64,000 bases of DNA, from positions 186,001 to 250,000 of the forward strand of contig NZ_JYLN01000001.1 in the NCBI RefSeq assembly GCF_001439735.1, given 5' to 3'. The translations under genes were made by a program, and so were the position numbers. The first letter of the stretch is position 1, and each line of letters opens with the position of its first letter. This document shows, piece after piece, positions 52,119 to 61,622 of the stretch. Source of the stretch: Pseudomonas paralactis (GTDB lineage: Bacteria; Pseudomonadota; Gammaproteobacteria; Pseudomonadales; Pseudomonadaceae). The notes below the pieces were generated by a model, which saw only the letters and a program-made list of their open reading frames with translations, ran no database searches and had not been told where the DNA came from.

Positions 52119-53699
52119 TTACAGTGGCTGGGCCGTGTGCTCTCCGTTGACCAGGCGCATCAGCCCCAAGGGATTGCTGTTCTTCAAGGCATCGGGAAGC
52201 AAGCCATCGGGGAAGTTCTGGTAGCACACCGGCCGCAGGAACCGATCGATGGCCAAGGTGCCTACCGAGGTGCCACGGGCATCGGACGTCGCCGGCCAAG
52301 GCCCGCCATGGACCATGGCATCGCAAACCTCTACCCCGGTCGGGTAACCGTTGATCAGCACTCGCCCAACTTTTTGCTCAAGCACGGCCACCAGGTCGGC
52401 GCACTGCTCAAGTTCAGCCGGCTCACCGATCAGGGTGGCTGTCAGTTGGCCCCGCAACCCCTGCAAGGCCGCCAACAGCTCGGCCCGATCAGCCACTTCC
52501 ACCACCACAGTGGCCGGACCGAAGATTTCTTCCTGCAGCAAGACGCTGCCTGTCAGAAGCAGCTCGACATCGGCCTGGAACAACTGCGCCCGGGCCTGAT
52601 TACCCTGCTGTACGTTCCCGGCCAAATGAGTGATCTGCGGATGCTCCAACAAGGCTTCACAGCCCTGGACATAGCTGCGCAGGCCATTGGCATTGAGCAT
52701 GGTTTGCCCCGGCTGATCGGCCAGCAATGTACTGAGCGCTTGCACGAAGCGGCTGAATGCCGCCGAGCGAATACCGATGACCAAGCCAGGATTGGTACAG
52801 AACTGACCTGCCCCCATGACCACCGAAGCCGCCAGCTCGGTCGCGACACGCTCGCCACGTACCTGCAAGGCTTCTGGCAACACCACTACCGGATTGATGC
52901 TGCTCATCTCGGCAAACACCGGGATCGGTTGCGGGCGCGCGGCCGCCATGTCACACAGCGCCCTGCCGCCCTTGAGCGAACCGGTAAAGCCGACGGCTTG
53001 AATCATGGGGTGCTTGACCAGGGCTTCACCCACACCGGCACCGAAGATCATGTTGAACACACCTTTGGGCATGTCGGTCTGCTCGGCGGCCCGGATAATG
53101 GCTTCGGCCACCCGTTCTGCAGTCGCCATGTGCCCGCTGTGGGCCTTGAACACAACCGGGCAGCCTGCGGCGAGCGCGGCAGCGGTATCGCCGCCTGCGG
53201 TGGAGAATGCCAGCGGAAAATTACTCGCGCCGAACACCGCTACCGGGCCCAGGCCCAAGCGGCACTGGCGTAGGTCGCTACGGGGCAGGGGCTGGCGGGC
53301 AGGCAGCGGCAAGTCGATACGCGCGCCGTAAAAGCTGCCGTGACGCAGGGCCTTGGCGAACAGGCGCATCTGGCCACTGGTGCGGGATCGTTCGCCCTGA
53401 ATACGTGCCGCCGGCAACGCAGTCTCCTGACAGACAAGGGCCACAAAGTCATCGCCCAAGGCGTCCAGTTCACTGGCGATGGCCTCCAGAAAGTGCGCGC
53501 GACGCAGGGCCGACAAGTTGCGAAAGGCGGGATAAGCCTGGGCGGCCGCCACGGCTGCGGCATCCACCTCTTCGACCGTGGCCTGGACGAAACCTGTGGG
53601 CAGTGGTTGCCCGGTTGTAGCGTCCACGCTGTGCAGCAACACCGACCCGGCTGCGCTGCGACCACCGGCGATAAAGTTGTGTCCGGACAGTTTGGGCAT
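52119..53699 (-). CDS. Alpha-ketoglutaric semialdehyde (2,5-dioxovalerate) dehydrogenase
   Basis: 526 residues, aldehyde dehydrogenase of the long KGSADH branch. VAVFGASNFPLAFSTAGGDT, PVVFKAHSGHM, VGFTGSLKGGRAL, FAEMSSINPVVVLPEAL (general base Glu) and GAGQFCTNPGLVIG (catalytic Cys). It oxidises 2,5-dioxovalerate to 2-oxoglutarate, the last step of the Weimberg pentose pathway, whose first two enzymes are encoded by xylX/xylD-type genes 1.2 kb away. ATG 53699 follows AGGAGACTGTC. A T-N11-A site lies 87 bases upstream. Confidence 0.9.
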   Translation of the reverse strand: MPKLSGHNFIAGGRSAAGSVLLHSVDATTGQPLPTGFVQATVEEVDAAAVAAAQAYPAFRNLSALRRAHFLEAIASELDALGDDFVALVCQETALPAARIQGERSRTSGQMRLFAKALRHGSFYGARIDLPLPARQPLPRSDLRQCRLGLGPVAVFGASNFPLAFSTAGGDTAAALAAGCPVVFKAHSGHMATAERVAEAIIRAAEQTDMPKGVFNMIFGAGVGEALVKHPMIQAVGFTGSLKGGRALCDMAAARPQPIPVFAEMSSINPVVVLPEALQVRGERVATELAASVVMGAGQFCTNPGLVIGIRSAAFSRFVQALSTLLADQPGQTMLNANGLRSYVQGCEALLEHPQITHLAGNVQQGNQARAQLFQADVELLLTGSVLLQEEIFGPATVVVEVADRAELLAALQGLRGQLTATLIGEPAELEQCADLVAVLEQKVGRVLINGYPTGVEVCDAMVHGGPWPATSDARGTSVGTLAIDRFLRPVCYQNFPDGLLPDALKNSNPLGLMRLVNGEHTAQPL

Positions 53700-53785
53700 G
53701 ACAGTCTCCTGACCCAGATGGGAATCTGGTCGGTACTCTACTGCCGCCAATCGATTCTTTCCCAATGGCATTTGTTGATTATCCG

Positions 53786-53800
53786 ATAACGATACGTTAT
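53786..53800. promoter_or_regulatory. LysR-type T-N11-A site, copy upstream of the KGSA dehydrogenase
   Basis: ATAAC-GATAC-GTTAT, extending to a 19-bp CGATAACG-ATA-CGTTATCG inverted repeat (53784-53802). The same ATAAC-N5-GTTAT core occurs at 54797 in the lysR/xylX intergenic space. Confidence 0.68.
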
Positions 53801-53825
53801 CGCAGCAATCATCAATTCGTGCCGC

Positions 53826-54776
53826 TCAATCGGGCTGATCCCTGGCCAGGCGTGCGTTTTCCTTGAGTATTTCGGCGAACTCCAGCGCCGCCCCTATCAG
53901 TGGTTCGCCTTTGCGCGTGAGGATGCCGTAGTCCTGCGGCACCAAATGCAGCGGGGTATCGAGCGTCTTCAATTGGCCGCTTTCGAGCAGCGGGTTGACC
54001 ATGGCGCTGGGCAGCATCCCGATCATGGGCCCGCGCTGCAAAACCTGAAGGAAGGTTTGCATGGAAATGGTGTCGATGGTGTTACGTGGCATCCCGACAC
54101 CGGCTTCGGCAAAGGCATGTTCCATGCGGCCACGAATCGGCGTGCCGACCGGATAGAGAATCCACGGCAAGTCCACCAATTGCTGCAACGAGAGCGGGCC
54201 GGCGTCCGCCAGCGGATGACGACCGTTGACCACGATCGAGAACGGTTCGGGGGCCAAGGCCTCGAAGTCATAGCGTCGCTGCTGGCTTTGATCGGTAAAC
54301 CGGGCCACCGCCAGATCCAGCTGCTTCTCTTCAAGCATCTCCATCAGGCGGTTACTGGTCTGCTCCACTACTTCAATCGAAAGCAGCGGCCAGCGCTGTT
54401 TGATTTGCAGGACCGCTTCGGGCAAAGCCGCCGCCGTTGCGGCAAAAATCCCGCCGACCTTGAGGGAGCCGTGACCGCCCTCACGCAGGCTGCTGATTTG
54501 CTCGACAAACGAACGCGCGTCGTTCAAGGCTATCTGCGCATAACGCAGCACATGCTCACCAAGGGCCGTCGGCGGCATGCTGCGCGGCAATCGTTCGAAC
54601 AAGGCGAAGCCGAGCAGGCTTTCGATTTCCTTGAGCATCTTGCTGATGGCCGGCTGACTGAGGTTCATCTGTTGCGCCGCCAAGTGCATGTTGCGCGTGC
54701 GTCCCAACGTATCGATCAACACAAGATGACGGAATTTCAGCCAGCTGCAGAAGCTGGAGAAGGACAGATCGGACAT
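53826..54776 (-). CDS. LysR-family regulator of the pentonate genes
   Basis: 316 residues. N-terminal winged helix (FRHLVLIDTLGRTRNMHLAA, LSQPAISKMLKEIESLLG) and effector domain (VGGIFAATAAALPEAVLQIK, LLPSAMVNPLLESGQLKTLD). Resembles GbpR/AraR-type sugar-acid regulators. Encoded between the dehydrogenase and the divergent dehydratase genes, it is flanked by matching T-N11-A sites, so it very probably controls all of them. Confidence 0.9.
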   Translation of the reverse strand: MSDLSFSSFCSWLKFRHLVLIDTLGRTRNMHLAAQQMNLSQPAISKMLKEIESLLGFALFERLPRSMPPTALGEHVLRYAQIALNDARSFVEQISSLREGGHGSLKVGGIFAATAAALPEAVLQIKQRWPLLSIEVVEQTSNRLMEMLEEKQLDLAVARFTDQSQQRRYDFEALAPEPFSIVVNGRHPLADAGPLSLQQLVDLPWILYPVGTPIRGRMEHAFAEAGVGMPRNTIDTISMQTFLQVLQRGPMIGMLPSAMVNPLLESGQLKTLDTPLHLVPQDYGILTRKGEPLIGAALEFAEILKENARLARDQPD

Positions 54777-54796
54777 GACTATTCCCTGGGCGACCA

Positions 54797-54811
54797 ATAA
54801 CCTGGCGTTAT
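54797..54811. promoter_or_regulatory. LysR-type T-N11-A site, copy between lysR and xylX
   Basis: ATAAC-CTGGC-GTTAT, same arms and spacing as 53786-53800. It lies 20 bases upstream of the lysR start and 79 before the xylX-like start, in the usual place for an autoregulated divergent LysR pair. Confidence 0.68.
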
Positions 54812-54890
54812 CAAATACTGAATATATCTCATTGGAGTTTATCGACTCGCCGCCCTAGCGTGAAGGCTTTACGAACCAGGAAAATTCGCC

Positions 54891-56072
54891 ATGCCGTTAT
54901 TGCTGACTCCCGAAAACACCCTTCCGGTCGATGGTATGGCCGCCACCCTGATCGGCCGCGCGTGGGTGCCAGGCAGTATCGCCGGGCCCTCGCCGATAGT
55001 GCTGCGCAGCGACGGCGTGTTTGATCTGTCGGAGCGTTTTTCGACCCTGAGCGACCTGCTGGAAACGCAATCTCCATTGCAGGCCGTAAGGCAGACGCCC
55101 GGCACCTTCATCGCCAGTGTCGAAGCGCTGCTCGCCAACACGGGCCCCACTCATGATCCGTCCAAACCCTACTTGCTGCCGCCCCTGGACTTGCAAGTGA
55201 TCAAGGCCGCCGGGGTCACGTTCGCCGCCAGCATGATCGAGCGCGTGATCGAGGAGCAGGCCGGCGGTGACATGGCAAAAGCCGAAGCTGTGCGCGCCAC
55301 CGTCCGCAGCGTAATTGGCGACAACCTGCGCTCGATCGTACCGGGCTCGGAGCAAGCCATGCGCCTCAAGGCTTTGCTGATTGAACGGGGGATGTGGTCG
55401 CAATACCTGGAAGTCGGCATTGGCCCGGATGCGGAGATCTTCACCAAGGCGCCTATCCTTGCGGCGGTGGGAAGCGCCAGCCACATCGGCATTCACCCCG
55501 GCTCGCAATGGAACAACCCGGAGCCCGAAGTGGTGCTGGCGGTGAACAGCCGTGGCCAGATCCACGGTGCCACCCTGGGCAACGACGTCAACCTGCGCGA
55601 TTTCGAAGGCCGCAGCGCGCTGTTGCTGAGCAAGGCCAAGGACAACAATGCCTCCTGCGCCATTGGGCCGTTTATTCGCCTGTTCGACGAACACTTCGAC
55701 CTGGATGATGTGCGGGCCTGCGTGGTCGATCTAGAGGTACAAGGCGAAGACGGTTATCGGCTGCACGGTTCAAGCTCCATGAGTCAGATCAGCCGCGACC
55801 CTCAGGACCTTGTGGATCAGACACTCAACGCCAATCACCAATACCCCGATGGTTTTCTGCTGTTTCTCGGTACGCTGTTCGCCCCCACCGAAGACCGCGA
55901 CCAGGCCGGCAGCGGTTTCACCCACAAGCTGGGTGACCGCGTTCGCATCAGCAGCCCGTTGCTCGGTAGCCTGCATAACCAGGTGACCCACAGCTGTGCC
56001 GCCACCCCCTGGACATTTGGGGTAGGCGCCTTGTTGCGCAATCTGGCGTCCCGTGGCCTGCTCGCCCGCTGA
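54891..56072 (+). CDS. 2-keto-3-deoxypentonate dehydratase, XylX-like (FAH superfamily)
   Basis: 393 residues, fumarylacetoacetate-hydrolase superfamily with a long N-terminal extension. Metal site E-x-E in NNPEPEVVLAVNSRGQ, then GNDVNLRDFEGRSALLLSKA and CAIGPFIRLF. Length and architecture match XylX of Caulobacter, which dehydrates 2-keto-3-deoxy-D-xylonate to 2,5-dioxovalerate. Start after CAGGAAAATTCGCC. Followed by the pentonate dehydratase gene after a 50-base gap. Confidence 0.86.
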   Translation: MPLLLTPENTLPVDGMAATLIGRAWVPGSIAGPSPIVLRSDGVFDLSERFSTLSDLLETQSPLQAVRQTPGTFIASVEALLANTGPTHDPSKPYLLPPLDLQVIKAAGVTFAASMIERVIEEQAGGDMAKAEAVRATVRSVIGDNLRSIVPGSEQAMRLKALLIERGMWSQYLEVGIGPDAEIFTKAPILAAVGSASHIGIHPGSQWNNPEPEVVLAVNSRGQIHGATLGNDVNLRDFEGRSALLLSKAKDNNASCAIGPFIRLFDEHFDLDDVRACVVDLEVQGEDGYRLHGSSSMSQISRDPQDLVDQTLNANHQYPDGFLLFLGTLFAPTEDRDQAGSGFTHKLGDRVRISSPLLGSLHNQVTHSCAATPWTFGVGALLRNLASRGLLAR

Positions 56073-56122
56073 ATCCCAACCGATTGTCGATTCTGCCAAT
56101 AATGACAAGAGAGAAAAGCATC

Positions 56123-57907
56123 ATGAGTGAAATGCCAAAACGTCGCCTGCGCAGCGAGCAATGGTTCAATGACCCTGCCCACGCGGACATGACTGCCCTG
56201 TACGTCGAACGCTACATGAACTACGGGATGACCCGTGAAGAACTGCAATCGGGCCGCCCGATCATCGGCATCGCCCAGACCGGCAGCGACCTGACCCCCT
56301 GCAACCGTCATCACCTGGAGTTGGCGCAACGCGTCAAGGCCGGTATTCGGGATGCCGGCGGTATACCCATGGAGTTCCCGGTGCATCCGATCGCCGAGCA
56401 ATCGCGTCGGCCCACCGCGGCATTGGACCGTAACCTGGCGTATCTGGGGTTGGTGGAGATCCTCCACGGCTACCCGTTGGACGGCGTAGTCCTCACCACC
56501 GGTTGCGACAAAACCACCCCCGCCTGCCTGATGGCTGCCGCAACCACCGACCTGCCGGCCATTGTCCTGTCCGGCGGCCCGATGCTCGACGGCCACCACA
56601 AGGGTGAATTGATCGGCTCCGGCACTGTGCTGTGGCACGCACGCAACCTGATGGCCGCCGGCGAGATCGATTACGAAGGCTTCATGGAGATGACCACAGC
56701 GGCCTCGCCATCCGTGGGGCACTGCAACACCATGGGCACCGCGCTGTCGATGAATGCGCTGGCCGAAGCACTGGGGATGTCATTGCCGGGCTGTGCGAGC
56801 ATTCCGGCGCCCTACCGTGAGCGTGGGCAAATGGCTTACGCCACCGGCAAGCGCATTTGCGAACTGGTCCTGCAAGACATAAGGCCGTCGCAGATCATGA
56901 CGCGTGAGGCATTCGAGAACGCGATCGCCGTCGCCTCGGCACTCGGTGCATCCAGCAATTGCCCTCCGCACCTGATTGCGATTGCCCGGCACATGGGCGT
57001 CGAACTGAGCCTGGATGACTGGCAACGGATTGGCGAGGACGTGCCGCTGCTGGTCAATTGTATGCCGGCGGGCAAGTACCTCGGCGAAGGCTTTCACCGC
57101 GCCGGCGGCGTGCCGGCCGTGATGCACGAACTGCAAAAAGCCGGGCGCCTGCATCAAGACTGCGCGACGGTCAGCGGCAAGACCATCGGCGAAATCGTTA
57201 GCAGTACCCTGACCAGTAACCCCGACGTGATCTACCCCTTTGAAACCCCGCTCAAGCACCGCGCCGGTTTCATCGTGCTCAGCGGCAACTTCTTCGACAG
57301 CGCCATCATGAAAATGTCGGTGGTAGGCGAAGCGTTTCGCAAGACCTACCTGTCCGAACCCGGCGCAGAAAACAGCTTCGAGGCCCGGGCGATTGTGTTT
57401 GAAGGTCCAGAGGACTATCACGCCCGCATCGACGACCCGGCGCTGGATATCGACGAGCGCTGCATCCTGGTCATCCGCGGTGTCGGCACCGTGGGCTACC
57501 CCGGCAGTGCAGAAGTGGTGAACATGGCGCCTCCGGCTGCGCTGATCAAACAAGGCATCGACTCCCTGCCCTGCCTGGGTGATGGGCGCCAAAGTGGCAC
57601 GTCGGCAAGCCCGTCAATTCTCAACATGTCCCCCGAAGCAGCAGTAGGCGGTGGCTTGGCGTTGCTCAAAACCAACGACCGCCTGAAGGTGGACCTGAAC
57701 ACCCGCACGGTGAATCTGCTGATAGACGAGGCCGAGATGAGCCGACGTCGAGGCGAGTGGACGCCGAACATCCCACCCTCCCAGACACCCTGGCAGGAAC
57801 TGTACCGGCAACTGGTGGGACAGCTTTCTACAGGTGGGTGCCTGGAGCCTGCAACTCTGCATCTGCGCGTGATTGCCCGCAGTGGTGAGCCGCGGCATTC
57901 GCATTGA
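56123..57907 (+). CDS. D-xylonate / L-arabinonate dehydratase (IlvD/EDD family)
   Basis: 594 residues. Fe-S dehydratase motifs: GIAQTGSDLTPCNRHH, VVLTTGCDKTTPACLMAA, PSVGHCNTMGTALSMNALAE, PAPYRERGQMAY, and a C-terminal DGRQSGTSASPSILNMSPEAA. The set of Cys in TPCN, TGCDKT and GHCNTMG corresponds to sugar-acid dehydratases rather than branched-chain IlvD. It makes the 2-keto-3-deoxy acid for the xylX product. No sugar dehydrogenase or lactonase gene is nearby, so the cell may import the acid itself. Confidence 0.88.
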   Translation: MSEMPKRRLRSEQWFNDPAHADMTALYVERYMNYGMTREELQSGRPIIGIAQTGSDLTPCNRHHLELAQRVKAGIRDAGGIPMEFPVHPIAEQSRRPTAALDRNLAYLGLVEILHGYPLDGVVLTTGCDKTTPACLMAAATTDLPAIVLSGGPMLDGHHKGELIGSGTVLWHARNLMAAGEIDYEGFMEMTTAASPSVGHCNTMGTALSMNALAEALGMSLPGCASIPAPYRERGQMAYATGKRICELVLQDIRPSQIMTREAFENAIAVASALGASSNCPPHLIAIARHMGVELSLDDWQRIGEDVPLLVNCMPAGKYLGEGFHRAGGVPAVMHELQKAGRLHQDCATVSGKTIGEIVSSTLTSNPDVIYPFETPLKHRAGFIVLSGNFFDSAIMKMSVVGEAFRKTYLSEPGAENSFEARAIVFEGPEDYHARIDDPALDIDERCILVIRGVGTVGYPGSAEVVNMAPPAALIKQGIDSLPCLGDGRQSGTSASPSILNMSPEAAVGGGLALLKTNDRLKVDLNTRTVNLLIDEAEMSRRRGEWTPNIPPSQTPWQELYRQLVGQLSTGGCLEPATLHLRVIARSGEPRHSH

Positions 57908-57978
57908 CGAGCGAGCGAGGGCATAGTCGCCCCGCTTGAGAAGCCAAAGCAGAAAAGCCCAGCAGACATGCCTAATGT

Positions 57979-58078
57979 TGTAGGAGCAAGCTTGCTCGTG
58001 AAAAACTCACAGGCGCCGTGTTCAATCAGGAAACACGCGTTATCGTTGACGTTTTTCGCGAGCGAGCTCGCTCCTACA
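57979..58078. repeat. REPIN, TGTAGGAGCAAGC family
   Basis: Arms TGTAGGAGCAAGCTTGCTCGTG and CGCGAGCGAGCTCGCTCCTACA; the spacer contains aaaaactcacaggcgccg and gcgttatcgttgacgttttt, as in the copies at 9611 and 25848. Between convergent genes. Confidence 0.88.
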
Positions 58079-58128
58079 GTAAGCGGAATGCTCCGGACAT
58101 CGATCATTTTCGCGGCGCTCCACTTCCA

Positions 58129-58629
58129 TTACCCCTTGCTCAATTGAGGTATGGCGATGCGGCTACCGGCCTTGATTTCGCGCAAAGCCAGGCTCGACTG
58201 AATAGACGCGATACCCACCTGCCGCCTCAGCACTTGCTCGATAAAGTCGCTGTAGCTATCAAGATCCTCTGCCAACACCTGGAGCACGTAGTCAGCGTCA
58301 CCGGTGATCTTGTGGCAGGCCAATACCTCAGGTAATTGCGCAATCACTGCCTCAAAGGCGTCCGGAGCGTGATCAGCGTGGGTAGAAAAGCGGATGTGCA
58401 CGAATGCCATGATATCCAGCCCCAGCATTCTTCGATCAAGGGTTGCCTGATACCCCTTTATCACCCCCGCCTCCTCCATTCTCTTGCGCCGTCGCCAGCA
58501 AGGCGTAAGGCTCAACGAAAGCCGCTCACTGAGTTCGGCGTTGGAAATGCTCGCGTCTTCCTGCAATAACTCAAGAATGGCCAGATCGGTCTCATCGAGG
58601 CTGATGCGCCTGGATATATTTTTCCTCAT
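58129..58629 (-). CDS. Lrp/AsnC-family regulator
   Basis: 166 residues. N-terminal helix-turn-helix (SLDETDLAILELLQEDASIS, LTPCWRRRKRMEEAGVIKGY) and C-terminal RAM domain (LACHKITGDADYVLQVLAED). Divergent from an acetylpolyamine amidohydrolase across 119 bases; probably an amine- or amino-acid-responsive regulator of it and the permease. Confidence 0.92.
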   Translation of the reverse strand: MRKNISRRISLDETDLAILELLQEDASISNAELSERLSLSLTPCWRRRKRMEEAGVIKGYQATLDRRMLGLDIMAFVHIRFSTHADHAPDAFEAVIAQLPEVLACHKITGDADYVLQVLAEDLDSYSDFIEQVLRRQVGIASIQSSLALREIKAGSRIAIPQLSKG

Positions 58630-58748
58630 TACGCCGCTTCCGAGTTAAATCGCCCGATAAATATAGAAAAGCACGAAAACAAAGCAAAGAAATCGCACCC
58701 CGACCAGAACAGAATATTTCCACTGGCTCACATTAACGGATGCGCAGA

Positions 58749-59783
58749 ATGTTTACAGTTTTCAGTGATTCTCATCGTCTACACCATGGCACCGAATTGA
58801 AAGATGGCGTGCTCAAGCCGTCGTTCGAACAGCCCAGTCGGGCGGACACCGTTCACAACCGTGTCAAGCAAGTAGGCCTTGGCCAGATAGTCGAACCGCG
58901 CGTGTTTGACCGGTCGTGCTATGTCAACGCGCACAGCGAGCGCTACGTGAGCTTCCTGGAAAGCGCCTGGTCAGAATGGTGCGCGACAGGGCGCACTCAT
59001 GATGCCTTGCCACTGGTATGGCCGGTGCGCGATTTGGCCAACGACCAGATGCCAACATTTATTGACGGCAAACTCGGCTTTTATGCGATGGATGCCGGTT
59101 CCCCCATCACCGCCACCACCTGGCAGGCGGTCAAGACCAGTGCCGATATCGCACTGACAGGTCTGGCACTTATCGATGAAGGCCACGACAGTGCGTTTGC
59201 CCTTTGCCGTCCGCCGGGCCATCACGCGGCGCGTGAATACATGGGGGGTTACTGCTATCTCAACAATGCGGCCATTGCCGCACAGCAGGCGATCACCCGG
59301 GGCGCCAAACGTGCCGCGGTCCTCGACGTCGATTTTCATCACGGCAACGGCACCCAGAATATTTTTTACCCGCGCAATGACGTCATGTTCGTCTCGCTGC
59401 ACGGCGAGCCGAGCGTGTCCTATCCGTACTACTCAGGGTTCAGCGGTGAGGTCGGCGCCGGCCGTGGCGAAGGGTACAACCTCAATTACCCGTTGCCGAA
59501 AAACACCGCCTGGGAAAGCTACCGCGACGCCCTGCTTCACGCCTGCAGAAAACTTCAGCAATTCGCGCCAGACGTATTGGTGATCTCATTGGGCGTCGAC
59601 ACCTTCAAGGACGACCCCATCAGTCATTTCCTGTTGGAAAGCGAGGATTTCATCGGGATTGGCGAGCTGATAGCGAGCGTTGGTTGCCCCACCCTCTTCG
59701 TGATGGAAGGCGGCTACATGGTCGATGAAATCGGAATCAATGCGGTGAACGTATTGCATGGCTTCGAGAGCAAGCGCGCCTGA
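58749..59783 (+). CDS. Acetylpolyamine amidohydrolase (histone deacetylase fold)
   Basis: 344 residues from ATG 58749 (ATG 58740 is possible). Zinc-site motifs of the HDAC family: CRPPGHHAAREYMGGYCYLN, VLDVDFHHGNGTQ, ISLGVDTFKDDP and MEGGYMVDEIGINAVN. It matches, from memory, the AphA-type proteins of P. aeruginosa in length and order of motifs. It removes acetyl from acetylated putrescine, cadaverine or similar. The permease gene lies 285 bases downstream. Confidence 0.9.
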   Translation: MFTVFSDSHRLHHGTELKDGVLKPSFEQPSRADTVHNRVKQVGLGQIVEPRVFDRSCYVNAHSERYVSFLESAWSEWCATGRTHDALPLVWPVRDLANDQMPTFIDGKLGFYAMDAGSPITATTWQAVKTSADIALTGLALIDEGHDSAFALCRPPGHHAAREYMGGYCYLNNAAIAAQQAITRGAKRAAVLDVDFHHGNGTQNIFYPRNDVMFVSLHGEPSVSYPYYSGFSGEVGAGRGEGYNLNYPLPKNTAWESYRDALLHACRKLQQFAPDVLVISLGVDTFKDDPISHFLLESEDFIGIGELIASVGCPTLFVMEGGYMVDEIGINAVNVLHGFESKRA

Positions 59784-60068
59784 CGGTATTCGATTCCGTG
59801 GGCTTTGCCCTGGAGGATTTCTCGTCGCTTCGCTACCTGCCTGCGATGGCGCACGAACATCAGGTCGGCCGCACATCCACCGGGTGCTAACGCCTGAAAA
59901 TATAAAAACCTGTTCCTGATGCTTGATCAGCAACCGACCCAGGCAGCCCATCTGCGCACGGCCAGTTGACCTGAGCCAATACCATCATCCGCCATTGCGT
60001 CCTGACAGTGGCGCTGGATACCCACTTTTCTGCCAAAACTCAAAAACATAAGATCAAGAGGTTTTGAA
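59784..60068 (+). other. Gap between amidohydrolase and permease genes
   Basis: 285 bases without a supported gene. It has moderate GC and a possible promoter of the permease near 60020-60055 (ACATAAGATCAAGAGG). No inverted repeat or terminator is clear. Confidence 0.4.
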
Positions 60069-61511
60069 ATGAAATCGAATTCATCAGAGCGGGTTGAACA
60101 GCCTGCGCTGCAGCGTACGCTCAGCAATCGTCACATCCAGTTAATGGCCATGGGCGGTGCCATTGGTACAGGTTTGTTCATGGGCTCCGGAAAGATCATC
60201 GCCCTCTCCGGCACCTCGATCATCCTCATCTACATGATCATTGGCCTGTTCGTTTACTTCGTCATGCGTGCCATGGGCGAAATGCTGCTTTCCAATTTGA
60301 ATTTCAAAACCTTTGCCGATTTTGCCGGCGCTTACCTCGGGCCTCGCGCCGCATTTTTTCTCGGCTGGTCGTATTGGCTGAGCTGGAGCGTTGCAGTGAT
60401 CGGCGATGCCGTCGTCGTTGGTGGCTTTTTCCAGTACTGGTTCCCCGATCTGCCTGCGTGGATACCGGCTATCGGGATGCTGGCCACACTGTTTGCCTTG
60501 AACGTGCTGACGGTCAGGCTTTTCGGTGAAGTCGAATTCTGGTTCGCGATCATTAAGATCATCGCCGTCGTGACGCTTATTGGGGTCAGCCTCGTGCTGA
60601 TTGCCAGCTCGTTCGTATCCCCCAATGGCGTTACCGCGTCCCTGAGCCATCTGGTGGATAAGCAGGCTGCATTCCCTAACGGTTTGTTTGGTTTTTTTGC
60701 CGGTTTTCAGATGGCGATATTCTCATTTGCCGGCACCGAGCTGATCGGCACCGCTGCGGCAGAAACCCGCTCTCCGGAGAGGACCTTACCCAAGGCAATC
60801 AACTCGATTCCGTTGCGAATCATCCTGTTCTACGTATTGGCATTGGGCTGCATTATTGCCGTGACGTCCTGGCAACAGGTGTCACCCGTAAAAAGTCCTT
60901 TTGTCGAACTTTTTCTCGTCGCCGGCTTTCCTGCAGCTGCCGGCATCGTTAACTTCGTGGTCCTGACATCCGCCGCTTCATCGGCCAACAGTGGCGTATT
61001 CTCCTCCAGCCGTATGCTGTTCGGGCTGGCGAATCAGGACAACGCACCGGGTATTTTTCGGCGACTGTCGAGCAACAGCGTGCCTTTACTGAGCCTGGCC
61101 TTCACCACGCTGTTGATGCTGCTGGGTGTACTCGTGCTGTTTATCGTTCCGGAAGTCATGACGGCCTTCACCATCGTTTCCACTGTGTCAGCGACTCTGG
61201 TGATCTTCACGTGGTCGACCATCCTCGTATCCTACATTGCCTATCGCAAAAAACGTCCTGAGCTTCACGCAAAATCTGCTTACAAGATGCCAGGCGGCGT
61301 GCCAATGGCATCGCTTTCCCTGGCTTTTATGGGCTTCGTTCTGTGCCTGCTGGCATTGAGACCTGACACCCGCGTTGCCTTGATGGTCATGCCGGGATGG
61401 TTCATATGGCTGGCCGTTGCTTATCAGCTAACGCGCAGCAGGAAGCCAAAAACCGCGGTGGAAATTGATGTACAAGGAATCGTTGAAAGGCCGTGCCAGC
61501 GATCCACTTGA
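60069..61511 (+). CDS. Amino acid permease, AAT/GabP type
   Basis: 480 residues, 12 membrane helices. HIQLMAMGGAIGTGLFMGSG (substrate-binding helix 1), AMGEMLLSNLNFKTFADFAG, FAGTELIGTAAAETRSPERT, SAASSANSGVFSSSRMLFGL, all hallmarks of the amino acid transporter family including CycA, AnsP and GabP. Start after AAGAGGTTTTGAA. Substrate undetermined; beside the amidohydrolase it may carry a polyamine breakdown product such as GABA or aminovalerate. Confidence 0.9.
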   Translation: MKSNSSERVEQPALQRTLSNRHIQLMAMGGAIGTGLFMGSGKIIALSGTSIILIYMIIGLFVYFVMRAMGEMLLSNLNFKTFADFAGAYLGPRAAFFLGWSYWLSWSVAVIGDAVVVGGFFQYWFPDLPAWIPAIGMLATLFALNVLTVRLFGEVEFWFAIIKIIAVVTLIGVSLVLIASSFVSPNGVTASLSHLVDKQAAFPNGLFGFFAGFQMAIFSFAGTELIGTAAAETRSPERTLPKAINSIPLRIILFYVLALGCIIAVTSWQQVSPVKSPFVELFLVAGFPAAAGIVNFVVLTSAASSANSGVFSSSRMLFGLANQDNAPGIFRRLSSNSVPLLSLAFTTLLMLLGVLVLFIVPEVMTAFTIVSTVSATLVIFTWSTILVSYIAYRKKRPELHAKSAYKMPGGVPMASLSLAFMGFVLCLLALRPDTRVALMVMPGWFIWLAVAYQLTRSRKPKTAVEIDVQGIVERPCQRST

Positions 61512-61622
61512 ATGCGTACTTGAAAACCGTGCCTGGAAATAAACCCCAGTGGAATTTGCAGACGAAAAAAAGCCACTCCATGAGCGTTCTGTTCCCTCAA
61601 ACAGGGCTTCTTTTAATCTGAA

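Noticed and set aside
52089..53273. 394-codon plus-strand open frame opposite the KGSA dehydrogenase
   Set aside because: No domain, low-complexity His/Gln/Arg content, fully covered by a well-supported gene.
53784..53802. Palindrome as a terminator of the lysR transcript
   Set aside because: No T tract, and its core with the same spacing recurs at 54797, favouring a protein-binding site.
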